This document shows, piece after piece, positions 27,461 to 35,787 of a stretch of 64,000 nt of DNA; position 1 is the stretch's first letter, and each line of letters opens with the position of its first letter. The notes beneath the pieces were generated by a model that did no database searches, was not told the DNA's origin, and saw only the letters and a list, made by a program, of their open reading frames with translations. Source of the stretch: Ignavibacteriaceae bacterium. Lineage in GTDB: Bacteria; Bacteroidota; Ignavibacteria; Ignavibacteriales; Ignavibacteriaceae. The stretch is from NCBI GenBank assembly GCA_013388545.1, contig JACAFB010000035.1, positions 1 through 64,000 of the forward strand. The letters are read 5' to 3'. Made by a program: the position numbers and the translations under genes.

Positions 27461-28177
27461 TCACTTTTCCTTAGGTTCTTCACCCATCTGCTGCTGCATT
27501 TTGCTGAAATCTACTTCGCTCAGCACAATACCTTTTGGAACCGAGAGTTTATCTTCGGGTATATCTGCATTATCGATAACTTTCACTGCTTCAATTTTGA
27601 TCTTTATACCGCTTGTATTTATTTCATTTTTGAGCACCACCCAATTCCAGTACCAGGTTTTTGTTCCAAGTTTTTTTACTTCATAAACATCGCACTCTTT
27701 TCCCGCAACTTTCTCTTTTCCAATTAAAGTGGCTCCCGATCTTTCAAACATTTCTTTACCGATATCTATTAAATCACTGTTTGCCAACTTTTCTTTAAGT
27801 TCTTCTATGATGGCTATTTTCATTTTGGTGCCTGACTTCTGATCAAGATCTATCATATACTGGTAATCGTTATCTATAATATTAATAAGGTTCGATTTTT
27901 TTGTGAAACCTGCAATTGATAGAACTGTTGAAGAATGCTCTGCCTGCTTCAGACCATAATCATCAAAGTAAAGAGTCTTTTTCCCTTTCTGGCTTCCTGA
28001 AATTTCATACTCAACTATCCCCGACTTAATGCCATATCTTTTCATTATGCCGGAAAATTCTTTTTTCACATTTGAGCTCTCGGTTTTGCCTTCGGGTGAA
28101 TCTTGCTTTTTATCGCCGCAGCCAAAACACAGAAGCACTGAGATAATTACGGGTATTAACACAAATAACTTTTTCAT
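27461..28177 (-). CDS. lipoprotein of unknown function
   Basis: The 238-residue protein has a lipoprotein signal with the lipidated Cys20 (LCFGC). The mature part is charged and beta-rich, with ISGSQKGKKTLYFDDYGLKQAE near residue 60 and VKKLGTKTWYWNWVVLKN further on. This resembles lipoproteins of the LolA/LppX or DUF4412-like shape, where a sheet binds a hydrophobic ligand; I do not claim membership. It ends 18 bases before the beta-CASP nuclease start and may share its transcript. Confidence 0.65.
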   Translation of the reverse strand: MKKLFVLIPVIISVLLCFGCGDKKQDSPEGKTESSNVKKEFSGIMKRYGIKSGIVEYEISGSQKGKKTLYFDDYGLKQAEHSSTVLSIAGFTKKSNLINIIDNDYQYMIDLDQKSGTKMKIAIIEELKEKLANSDLIDIGKEMFERSGATLIGKEKVAGKECDVYEVKKLGTKTWYWNWVVLKNEINTSGIKIKIEAVKVIDNADIPEDKLSVPKGIVLSEVDFSKMQQQMGEEPKEK

Positions 28178-28229
28178 TTTTTAACTCCATTGTAAGATTT
28201 TTCTTGTCTGAATATAAGTAAAATAAACA

Positions 28230-28895
28230 TCACCTTACTGCCCAAATTATGTCTGAAAGCGTGGTGCGGGTTTTTTCAAAATTGAATTGTTTAAGATTAG
28301 AAGTGTTGAAAGCGGCAACGTAATCTTCAATTATTTTCTTCAGCCAGAAAATTTCAGATTTAAGCTTCCAGTGAGCTCCATCATCGGAATATAGAACAAT
28401 GAACAGCCGGTTCATTGTGTGAAGACGTTTTTCCCGGGATTGATGTTTATACAACCACGAAATGAGACCGGAGGGATTTGCCCTTGCTTCAGTTATTTTT
28501 TCAGTAAAGTTTTTAGGATAAATCGAGGTTTTATGATCGAACTTAATTCCGGAAATTGAAAAATCAACCAGCCTGTCTTTTGAGTCTTTTGCAGGAATTA
28601 CACCGGGAAGCGAGCAAAATATTTTTTCAACAGCATAAGCCGACCAGAAATTGTACCAGCGGTTTAATGCATAGTTGGCGATGTTCCTTTGTGTTGTTTG
28701 TCCGGAAAATCTTTTGTTAATTTCTTTCAGCAGTTCATCAAAATAAAAAACATCATAGATAAAATTGGTTTGTCTGTCGCATGCATTGTTTTGCTTAGTC
28801 CCCCAGCGGTATTTGTAAACAAGTCTTTTTTTCAATTCAAGCTCAATAGATTTAAGCTCTGTTATGAGATTTTCATTTCCTTTAATGGAATCCAT
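28230..28895 (-). CDS. hypothetical protein with PD-(D/E)XK nuclease-like motif
   Basis: I do not recognise this 221-residue protein. It has no signal peptide. Its centre shows Glu90 (AYAVEKIF), Asp111 (RLVDFSIS) and Asp120-His-Lys122 (KFDHKTS), which is the order and spacing of the PD-(D/E)XK nuclease core. The flanking helix-rich segments (NRWYNFWSAYAVEKIF) and the basic C-terminal half fit a small nuclease domain. There is no methyltransferase or restriction partner nearby. It ends 52 bases before the lipoprotein gene. A nuclease role is plausible, not proved. Confidence 0.5.
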   Translation of the reverse strand: MDSIKGNENLITELKSIELELKKRLVYKYRWGTKQNNACDRQTNFIYDVFYFDELLKEINKRFSGQTTQRNIANYALNRWYNFWSAYAVEKIFCSLPGVIPAKDSKDRLVDFSISGIKFDHKTSIYPKNFTEKITEARANPSGLISWLYKHQSREKRLHTMNRLFIVLYSDDGAHWKLKSEIFWLKKIIEDYVAAFNTSNLKQFNFEKTRTTLSDIIWAVR

Positions 28896-28956
28896 TTAAA
28901 GGCTCTCTTATTTCTCTAAAAATATTTAATACTTTTGTTCATAATCAGTGAAAGAC

Positions 28957-30081
28957 TTATTCCAACAGCAGCTTAATTATTTTATCACTTGATTTCAATC
29001 CGGTTCCGGTAAATACAGAAATAATTAATTCATCTGAATCGCTTTCGGATAGATAATCCTTCAAGCCGGCAATTACAGCAGCTGAAGTTGGTTCAATATA
29101 ATATCCCTGATTTCCCATTTCAAAAAGCGCGCTGATTATTTGCTCTTCATCAACAACAAGAATTTTTCCTCCGGTTTTTTTAACACACCCGAGAATTTGT
29201 TTTCCTCTTGCCGGAGAATTTATTGCAATGCCTTCAGCTAATGTTTTGCCCTGAATAACCTTGGGGATATTATCGGTGCGGTTTCTGAATGCTTCATAAA
29301 GAGGTGCGCAAAATTTACTTTGTACTGCAATTATTTTCGGAACAGCGGGAATTATCCCCGAATAAAATAATTCGCTGAATCCAATATAGGCTCCAATCAA
29401 CAATGAGCCATTCCCTGCCGGCAGAACAACTGTGTCAGGATTTTTCCAGTTGAGCTGTTCGCAAACTTCGAATGAAAAAGTTTTTGTCCCCTGAAAGAAA
29501 AAAGGATTCCAAACGTGGCTTGCATAATAATTATTTTTAGCTGCAAGAAAAGCAGCATGGGCAGTTTCTTCTCTTGTGCCTTCAACTTTAATCACGTTGG
29601 CTCCATACATTTGTATTTGAGCAAGCTTTGCCGGGGCTGTATCAGAAGGCACATAAATATCACATTCAATTTTAGCTTTTGCTGCATAACAGGCGATTGA
29701 ACAGCCTGCATTACCGGAAGAATCCTGAATTACTTTTTTTATTCCAAGTTCTTTTGCTTTGCTGATTAAGACCGAGGCCCCGCGATCTTTGTAAGAACCG
29801 GTTGGAAATAGAAAATCTTCTTTTACGAATACCTGCTTTCCCTCAATATTGATTTTTGATAATGGAGTAAAGCCTTCGTTGAAAGAAACAATGTTTGAAT
29901 CTTCCCGGATTGGAATAACGTGTCTGTACCGCCAGAGTGTTGGTTCTTCTCGCCTGATATTTTTTAAATCGAAATTTGAAAAATAAGATATGTCGAGCAA
30001 CTCGTTGTTATCACCCATCCAGATTGGGCTGTCAATCGAATAAGACTTACCGGTATTTCTTCCGGTGAAAGACACAGACAT
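28957..30081 (-). CDS. thrC: threonine synthase-like PLP enzyme
   Basis: The enzyme converts O-phosphohomoserine to threonine. In 374 residues it has the PLP lysine Lys98 in PTGSYKDRGAS, the SSGNAG phosphate-binding loop, the glycine-rich LPAGNGSLLIGAY and the closing FTGTGLKSS. The order and length match threonine synthase class II. Threonine-dehydratase relatives have similar folds, so the substrate is probable rather than certain. No homoserine kinase is next door. Its ATG overlaps the stop of the upstream NlpE-like gene by one base (TAATG), suggesting coupling. Confidence 0.85.
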   Translation of the reverse strand: MSVSFTGRNTGKSYSIDSPIWMGDNNELLDISYFSNFDLKNIRREEPTLWRYRHVIPIREDSNIVSFNEGFTPLSKINIEGKQVFVKEDFLFPTGSYKDRGASVLISKAKELGIKKVIQDSSGNAGCSIACYAAKAKIECDIYVPSDTAPAKLAQIQMYGANVIKVEGTREETAHAAFLAAKNNYYASHVWNPFFFQGTKTFSFEVCEQLNWKNPDTVVLPAGNGSLLIGAYIGFSELFYSGIIPAVPKIIAVQSKFCAPLYEAFRNRTDNIPKVIQGKTLAEGIAINSPARGKQILGCVKKTGGKILVVDEEQIISALFEMGNQGYYIEPTSAAVIAGLKDYLSESDSDELIISVFTGTGLKSSDKIIKLLLE

Positions 30082-30551
30082 TATTCGGAATTCTTTTTTC
30101 GAAACAGTGAATAGTTAAGCCTGGAAATAATTACGTTCATTTCTTTGTCAAGCAGTTTAATTTCATTCTCATTTACAACGAGAAAATTTTTTAATGATTC
30201 TTCCTTATCCGGATCAAGCTGATAAACGATAGCTTCGGAGTTTACCTTATCTCCCCGCAAAATTATAAATCTTCCTTCTGACTTATATGTTTTATCGCCT
30301 TCAGCGGTGGAAAGATAAGTTTCATGCATTTTGTATGTAAAATCTGCTGTTGAGTAATCACCCATTAAAACTAATTCGATCTTAATGCCTTTACAGTCAG
30401 CACAAGGCAAAATTCCTTCGTATGTGTTTGTAAATTTATTTTCTTCTCTTAATTCGGTGGAATTGTAATCTTCAGCGGGCACCTGTTTTTCATCATTATC
30501 ACACCCTGCGAAAATCAAAAAGCAGACTATTGGGGTAATTAAATAATTCAT
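30081..30551 (-). CDS. NlpE-like copper-resistance lipoprotein
   Basis: The 156-residue protein has a lipoprotein signal ending at the lipobox LIFAGC (Cys17). The mature part opens with YEGILPCADCKGIKIEL, the N-terminal NlpE signature with the CxxC pair Cys50 and Cys53. NlpE-N proteins sense envelope stress or bind copper; in this lineage they are usually small outer-membrane lipoproteins. The rest is short beta-strand-rich sequence with KTYKSEGRFIIL. It is translated just before threonine synthase. Confidence 0.75.
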   Translation of the reverse strand: MNYLITPIVCFLIFAGCDNDEKQVPAEDYNSTELREENKFTNTYEGILPCADCKGIKIELVLMGDYSTADFTYKMHETYLSTAEGDKTYKSEGRFIILRGDKVNSEAIVYQLDPDKEESLKNFLVVNENEIKLLDKEMNVIISRLNYSLFRKKNSE

Positions 30552-30807
30552 AAAAAATCTATGCGATTATTTTAAATACATCTCAACTTAAAATTACTTT
30601 TTCACAAAGACAACGCAAATACATTTCAAAGTCGTCTAATATTTTTTCCCGGCCAATGAATTTTCCCACGTTTCAATGATTAGGGTATCAGATGGATAAC
30701 TTTACTGGCCAGTTGAAGAAATCGGGAAAGAAACTTATGTCTATCTGCAGCAAATTTATGTTTCTATTACTTATCCAAAGAAATGTGGATGTTTAAAAGA
30801 TTACAAA

Positions 30808-31287
30808 CTATTTGCTTACCATGGTTTTAACATAGGTTATTTTTTTTCTTTTATCTGCAGTATAAAGATAAAGCTCATTATTTGCGGAGGAGAAGGAGTT
30901 GATCTGAAAAAGCAAAGAATAATAATCCCAATATAAACTACCCTCACACGCTGCTTCTGTTGAATTGAGCGAATCAAATGAAATTTCATTGCCAGAGACT
31001 GAGAAAATGCCGCCATAATAATTTCCGCAAAGTCCCTGAGCATGCCCTTCCAGCCTGCCATTATTTCTGAATACGATAAATATTGAATCGCCCGGGGTGG
31101 TCTGAACCGGGGCTTTGCCGGATTCCGTAACTGATTGAAGCTGCCAGTTCAGGTTTATCAATGTACTGAAATCAACCCGCGTGATTTCGTCCTCCGACGA
31201 ACAGGAGAACATTAACAACAATATAATTGCGGAAAGGCTGTGTTGAAAAATCTTTCTAATCAAATTTTTTGTTGATAAGCTTTTCAT
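30808..31287 (-). CDS. META/HslJ-like domain lipoprotein
   Basis: From the ATG at 31287 (AGGAGG lies eight bases upstream) the protein has 159 residues with a lipoprotein signal (lipobox LMFSC, Cys29). The mature part shows WQLQSVTESGK, FRNNGRLEGHAQGLCGNYYGGIFSVSGNEISF, which is the META/HslJ-like fold found in heat-shock lipoproteins. An in-frame start at 31335 would overlap the methyltransferase gene and is disfavoured by the ribosome site. Function is unknown; HslJ is linked to envelope stress or drug resistance. Confidence 0.7.
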   Translation of the reverse strand: MKSLSTKNLIRKIFQHSLSAIILLLMFSCSSEDEITRVDFSTLINLNWQLQSVTESGKAPVQTTPGDSIFIVFRNNGRLEGHAQGLCGNYYGGIFSVSGNEISFDSLNSTEAACEGSLYWDYYSLLFQINSFSSANNELYLYTADKRKKITYVKTMVSK

Positions 31288-31315
31288 TTTCCAGCCTCCT
31301 AATATCAAATTATTT

Positions 31316-32152
31316 TTATTCTTTATTGCACTCAATCAGTACAAATGGGATTGATAATTTAACTCCGCTCTCTACAGAAGCTTTATTATTTAACCTTGCT
31401 TCGGTTTCTTTGAATATTTTTATTCTTGCTTTTTCCGGAATAAGATTTTTCCAGCTTTCAATAAATGCAAGCCTTATCAGAAAATGATTAAACATAGATG
31501 AGGCATCCGAAAACCGGTAATAAAACTTATTGTGCCGAGTTTCATTTACAACAAATCGGTTTTCGAAAAGGATCTCTACCACCTCTTGCACGTCCGGACG
31601 CTTTTTCCGAATATGATCTTTAACAGATTCAACTTCCACAAGCATTTTGTTGTCTCTGAGCACAGCTTCAAACTCGGTGTAAAACTCTTTCATCGTCCCA
31701 TTTGTATTGAAAGTAAAAACAAATTGTCCGCCTGCTTTTATAATCCTGCTGCATTCTCTGATTGTTTGCCGAATATCTTTTACATTGTTAATTCCGTTGT
31801 TACTGAATATAAGATCAACTGAATTATCTTGGAGCGGTATCTGCTCGGCAACTCCCTCAATCAATTCAATATTCCGAATGCCATAATTCAGTGCTTTGAT
31901 TTTTGTTCTTTCAATTGCGGCTTTCCAGGGGTCAATTCCATAAACCTTGCCCGAACTTCCAAGCCGCATTGCAACTTCAAGCAGCGGAAAGCCAAGCCCG
32001 AAACCTATATCAAGAGCTGTAATGTTTTTTTTATAATCAATTTTATTAAGCAGTTCCAATCCGAAGGGGGCAGACCATAAAGGAAGCTCGTCAATTACAG
32101 ATACAAGCTCGGAATTACTAAGGTCAAAATTTGTTTCTAAATAATTGCTCAA
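31316..32152 (-). CDS. class I SAM-dependent methyltransferase
   Basis: The 278-residue protein has the SAM-binding ALDIGFGLGFP loop near residue 47, YGIDPWKA as the acidic residue of motif II, VAEQIPLQDNSVDLIFSNNG and the post-motif ECSRIIKAGGQFVFTF, so it is a standard Rossmann methyltransferase (UbiE/Methyltransf_11-like). Start is TTG. A long C-terminal part past residue 150 is specific. The substrate cannot be inferred: no quinone, lipid or antibiotic genes are adjacent. It precedes the META-domain lipoprotein gene by 28 bases. Confidence 0.8.
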   Translation of the reverse strand: MSNYLETNFDLSNSELVSVIDELPLWSAPFGLELLNKIDYKKNITALDIGFGLGFPLLEVAMRLGSSGKVYGIDPWKAAIERTKIKALNYGIRNIELIEGVAEQIPLQDNSVDLIFSNNGINNVKDIRQTIRECSRIIKAGGQFVFTFNTNGTMKEFYTEFEAVLRDNKMLVEVESVKDHIRKKRPDVQEVVEILFENRFVVNETRHNKFYYRFSDASSMFNHFLIRLAFIESWKNLIPEKARIKIFKETEARLNNKASVESGVKLSIPFVLIECNKE

Positions 32153-32163
32153 GTTTTAAACCA

Positions 32164-32200
32164 CCAAAAAAAAGAGCCGGATAAAATAATTTTATCCGGC
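32164..32200 (-). terminator. intrinsic terminator
   Basis: GCCGGATAAAA-TAA-TTTTATCCGGC is a perfect 11-bp stem. On the minus strand it is followed by CTCTTTTTTTT, 23 bases after the stop of the coiled-coil gene at 32224. Confidence 0.85.
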
Positions 32201-32223
32201 AGTTAATCAGTTCTTAAATTTAA

Positions 32224-33486
32224 TTATGTTGTGGGCTGCTGTTGAGGAGGCTCCGGAAGCTTTTGTTTTGGACTTCTCTTTACGAACAAAAGAACTACCA
32301 AGGCAATCACCAGAACTATAATAACTATATATAACCAGTTAAGTCCGGTTGGAAATACTTTGTCTTTCCAATCGCTTATTCTCATATCAAGTTTATCTTT
32401 TTGTTCGCCAGTCAGCAATTTATTATCCACGAGATAAGGAATCCATTTAGTTTGAATCGATTTAAACCAAGTGCTGTCGGCAAAGCTTTTAAATACTTTT
32501 TCGGATTCTTCTTTGTTTTTGGTTCCGAGGTTTTTTAATTCATCATCGATAAAAGCAGAAACAACCGCAACAAAAGAATCTCCGTTTGTAAACCGTGGAA
32601 GATTAATGCCGTTTATAGCAAATTCATCGCGAATCGAATTCCAGGGCTCCTGGCTCAGCATTGAGCTCCAGGTATTGAAAGCACCATCGATTTCTTTAAC
32701 TTCGGCTTCCCGCATTCCCTTCTCAGAATATATCTCTGCTATTTTTGTTCCAACACTTCTCCACAGTCGTGAAAAATCTTCTTGCTGTCTTTTTACACTA
32801 TTAATGTCTTCTGTTTGAAGGCTTGTAATTTCAAGAAAACGGACATTATCCCTGATTGACTTCTTAATATTATATAGAACATTATTCTTTTCTGCTTCAG
32901 TAAAAATCTGCTGTTTATCTTCCGCAGTAAGTTCTGACTTATCTAAAATCATCTGCGGAAAAAGACTATCAATCATTGAAATGATTAACTCATCCCGTTT
33001 AACCAGCGAAGCACGAAGATCAGCAACTGTTTTTTCAAGATCGGCAATTCGTTTTTTATCCTTTTTGCTTTCAGCTTCAAGCACATAAATTTGATTGAGA
33101 AGTTCTGTGTTTCGTTTATTAAGAACATCAACCTGCTGCTTAAGTCCGCTTACTTCCGTTTGCAGAACATCTATTGTTGTAAAATCGCCTTTGCGGATGT
33201 TGAATGCTGTATTAAGCTTGTTTATTGATTGATCATAATTATCAGGATAAAGACTTTTGTTTAGCAGCTCGCGGTGGGTGTTGAAATTTTGAGCAAGCAA
33301 ATCTATTTTCTCTGAAATATTATTCAGTTCATTAAGGCTTGTTGCGTCTTTAATTGCCTGTTCAATTTGTTTATACTGACTTTTAAAGTTCTGAACAATT
33401 TCATAGTCTGACTGCGAAAAGCTTTGGTCAGCAAACCCAAATATCAGAACAATAAATGAAACAAGAAGAGCTATTCTGTTTTTCAA
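32224..33486 (-). CDS. exported coiled-coil protein with C-terminal membrane anchor
   Basis: I do not recognise this 420-residue protein. It has a TTG start preceded by GGAGG, a cleavable signal peptide (to about residue 24), a long helical region with a coiled coil at about 105-165 (TEVSGLKQQVDVLNKRNTELLNQI), a mixed central domain, and one strong membrane segment near 385-405 (LYIVIIVLVIALVVLLF), followed by a proline-rich cytosolic tail. This topology gives a large extracytoplasmic domain. Its start overlaps the stop of the upstream lipoprotein by 4 bases, so the pair is translationally coupled. Function unknown. Confidence 0.6.
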   Translation of the reverse strand: MKNRIALLVSFIVLIFGFADQSFSQSDYEIVQNFKSQYKQIEQAIKDATSLNELNNISEKIDLLAQNFNTHRELLNKSLYPDNYDQSINKLNTAFNIRKGDFTTIDVLQTEVSGLKQQVDVLNKRNTELLNQIYVLEAESKKDKKRIADLEKTVADLRASLVKRDELIISMIDSLFPQMILDKSELTAEDKQQIFTEAEKNNVLYNIKKSIRDNVRFLEITSLQTEDINSVKRQQEDFSRLWRSVGTKIAEIYSEKGMREAEVKEIDGAFNTWSSMLSQEPWNSIRDEFAINGINLPRFTNGDSFVAVVSAFIDDELKNLGTKNKEESEKVFKSFADSTWFKSIQTKWIPYLVDNKLLTGEQKDKLDMRISDWKDKVFPTGLNWLYIVIIVLVIALVVLLFVKRSPKQKLPEPPQQQPTT

Positions 33487-33941
33487 TTTTGTGCCTCCGT
33501 TTCAATTCCCTGATGAGTAAGATAGAGTTTTTTATTGCCGTCTACTAATTCAACATATGGAGGACGCTGATTGAAGGCCGGTTTTTCAACTCCAAACTCC
33601 GATAAGAAGATTTTGTTTTCTAATTCAAGCGCGCCCTCCGCTCCTTTGAAAACGTAAACATTCTTAAACCGGTTGCCGGTAATGAAATAATACCCGCTGC
33701 TGTTTCTGATTACTCTTAGCTCTTTATCAAGATATGCAAGCGAGTCACCGACTTCCTCAAAAAAAAGTTGCTTTGTGTTGAATGAAAGAGAATACCTTTC
33801 CTCTTTTGCAATTCCATTTTCATCTGGTATAACTACTGATTCGATAGGCCAGGCAAAGTTAACCGGTTGAAGAACCAGCATTGTACAGGCAGGAATTGAA
33901 AGCATTATTATCAAAAGAGCAAGTATGGATTTTGGTTTCAT
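33483..33941 (-). CDS. lipoprotein partner of the coiled-coil gene
   Basis: The 152-residue protein has a lipoprotein signal with lipobox SIPAC (Cys19). The mature part is beta-rich and has no recognisable domain (MLVLQPVNFAWPIESVVIPDENG, FKNVYVFKGAEG, KLYLTHQGIETEAQN). Its stop overlaps the start of the 420-residue coiled-coil gene by 4 bases, so the two products probably work together at the cell envelope, which is inference. GGAG is placed a few bases upstream of the ATG. Confidence 0.55.
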   Translation of the reverse strand: MKPKSILALLIIMLSIPACTMLVLQPVNFAWPIESVVIPDENGIAKEERYSLSFNTKQLFFEEVGDSLAYLDKELRVIRNSSGYYFITGNRFKNVYVFKGAEGALELENKIFLSEFGVEKPAFNQRPPYVELVDGNKKLYLTHQGIETEAQN

Positions 33942-34341
33942 TGTTTCTCCTTGGTCGTAATTGCTTACCTAAACTTAAAAATATTTTATTGAAAATTCTC
34001 TGCCGGCTGATAATTATTTCTTTTTAACCATTCTGCAACCAACCGCCTAAAGAATATTATTTTCTGGGCAGTTTGAATGCGTGAGTACAATTATTAAATC
34101 TGAATACATAGTTGATCCAAAGCATTGCAAATGCCGCGGGCAGAAAAGACTGAAAAACATTTCCACATGCCTGACATCTTTTTCCTGAACTGCAGCATCA
34201 AGAGAACCTATATGCATAGATTGATAAAAAGTTAAATCGGCTGATTCTTTTTGCTTTATTTTCTGCTATTAACAGAGCAGGAATTTTTGGTTTACCTGAC
34301 TTGCCGAATTGTTTGAATCAAAGAAATTAATTGATCAAAGC
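33942..34341. other. intergenic stretch with a possible small or decayed minus-strand ORF
   Basis: No gene is secure here. On the minus strand an ATG at 34217 opens 56 codons ending at 34047 (starting MHIGSLDAAVQEKD), but I know no homologue. A neighbouring frame over the same bases reads CSSGKRCQACGNVFQSF before a stop. Both cannot be real. The stretch may be a decayed gene or a repeat. No tRNA shape, terminator or promoter could be picked out. Confidence 0.3.
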
Positions 34342-34920
34342 CTAATAAATTTTCTCTTCTTCAAGAGATCCATCATTATTAAAGTAGAACCATCGGCCTG
34401 TTTTTTCGCCGCGTTTATATCTTCCTCTTTCTTTCATCTTGCCGTTTTCAAACCAGCCGAAGTAATCTCCTTCAAGCTTCCCGTTAATAAACCTTCTTTG
34501 AATTTTCTTTTGTCCGTTTTCATAATACTGTGTGTTGAGTCCTGTTGAGTCTTGTTCGGACTTTACAATTCCGTTTTTATACCAACGGACATATGATTTG
34601 AGATTATTTGTAAAATTCCAGTCCCCAAACCATTCTTTTTCCCCGGAGGAATACCACCATTCATCAATGCCCATTTTTCCATTTAAATATTCGCATTCCC
34701 GCACAATTTTATTCTCTTCATTTTTTACTAACAACCTGCCATCTGGTTTATCAGCAGAGTTGTAATAAAAATCATTAAGACCGTTTTTGAGATTTGATAC
34801 GGAGTCATAATTAATTACTACCAATTCAAACAATCCCTCTTCAATCTTTGATATTTTAAACTGCTGTGCTTCGCAAGTTATTGTTATAAATAAAAAGATA
34901 GATAAATATTTATTAAGCAT
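34342..34920 (-). CDS. YwqK-like MORN-repeat protein, exported
   Basis: The 192-residue protein (ATG at 34920; a TTG start upstream is less likely) has a signal peptide and then a run of about seven repeats of the form W-Y-x-N-G-K-x-x-E or Y-x-N-G-K-x (ENGQKKIQRRFINGKLEG, NGKMKERGRY). This is the MORN/YwqK pattern, also found in annotations called antitoxin. No toxin gene is nearby, so I treat it as a plain repeat protein of unknown role. It stands alone. Confidence 0.7.
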   Translation of the reverse strand: MLNKYLSIFLFITITCEAQQFKISKIEEGLFELVVINYDSVSNLKNGLNDFYYNSADKPDGRLLVKNEENKIVRECEYLNGKMGIDEWWYSSGEKEWFGDWNFTNNLKSYVRWYKNGIVKSEQDSTGLNTQYYENGQKKIQRRFINGKLEGDYFGWFENGKMKERGRYKRGEKTGRWFYFNNDGSLEEEKIY

Positions 34921-35010
34921 AAAAATTTTCAAAATGTTCACTACGATATTTTTCAAACTTACCGGCTTGCTGAAGTCAAAATATAAATTAACCAGGTAAA
35001 ATACATGTAA

Positions 35011-35046
35011 TAAAAATCCGGTTATTTTAATATGGCAAATAACCGG
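35011..35046 (-). terminator. intrinsic terminator
   Basis: CCGGTTATTT and AAATAACCGG are paired around a 9-base loop; on the minus strand the stem is followed by ATTTTTA. It lies 22 bases after the DUF6498-like gene. Confidence 0.7.
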
Positions 35047-35067
35047 GCCGTGGTCTTAATTCAGAAG

Positions 35068-35787
35068 TCAGGAGCCGCTCTTTGATTGCTCAATCAATGC
35101 GGGAACATTTGTATCGGAAAGATTAAACGAGTGAGTTATTAAGTCAATGAAGGTTTTCAAAACCATCAGAATTATTATGAGAATAAAACCCGCATTGAAA
35201 GAGAAAAAAGCAGTCGCCGCCATAACGAAACCTCCTAAAGTAACTGTAATATGCATCGGAATTATTCGCAGATAAGGAGCGAACATTATTTTTCCCAAAT
35301 CGGGCAAAGTTTCTGATTTGGTATTTTTCTCTTTAATAAACTCTATCAGGTAATTTATGAAAAATACGGCAGTGGATATTAGTAAATATTTTGAATCAAT
35401 ATTTGATTTTTCGGATTCGTCTATTACGTAAAAGCTGCCGATAAACATTGCATAAACAAAATGGAAAAATCCATAGTGAACCAAAAAGAAAATGGCGGTT
35501 GATACTTTAAACGCCCGGGGTGACCTGGGATTTTTATGAGCTGTCTTAAGGCTTTTAGTCGAAAATTCCTTCAGCGAAAGTATCCTAAGAACATTAAAAA
35601 TTCCTATGATTACACTTTGCAACCAATAAATGGCCAATACTTCCTGAGCCGACCAGTTTTCAATTAGCGCGAAAACAATTATCGCGGCATTAGATGTTAT
35701 CAGCGACAAGGTCGTAAGGCTTGTGAAGTCAATATTATTCCACAGTTCTTTAAGGCTAAGCTTATTTTTTTTGTCAGTCTCTGACAT
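35068..35787 (-). CDS. DUF6498-like membrane protein
   Basis: The 239-residue protein is strongly hydrophobic with five to six membrane segments (for example LSLITSNAAIIVFALIENW and VLAIYWLQSVIIGIFNVLRI). The block FFLVHYGFFHFVYAMFIGSF is typical of this uncharacterised family. The ATG at 35787 overlaps the end of the saccharopine-dehydrogenase-like gene by 14 bases, so the two are coupled. A terminator follows. No function is known; I infer only an inner-membrane protein co-expressed with the upstream enzyme. Confidence 0.65.
   Translation of the reverse strand: MSETDKKNKLSLKELWNNIDFTSLTTLSLITSNAAIIVFALIENWSAQEVLAIYWLQSVIIGIFNVLRILSLKEFSTKSLKTAHKNPRSPRAFKVSTAIFFLVHYGFFHFVYAMFIGSFYVIDESEKSNIDSKYLLISTAVFFINYLIEFIKEKNTKSETLPDLGKIMFAPYLRIIPMHITVTLGGFVMAATAFFSFNAGFILIIILMVLKTFIDLITHSFNLSDTNVPALIEQSKSGS

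Noticed and set aside
30552-30807. Possible small gene on the plus strand (34 codons from an ATG near 30691)
   Set aside because: Short, with no ribosome site or recognisable motif, and conflicting frames over the same bases.
34342-34920. YwqK-like protein as an antitoxin
   Set aside because: MORN-repeat proteins are often labelled that way, but there is no adjacent toxin gene and the protein has a signal peptide.
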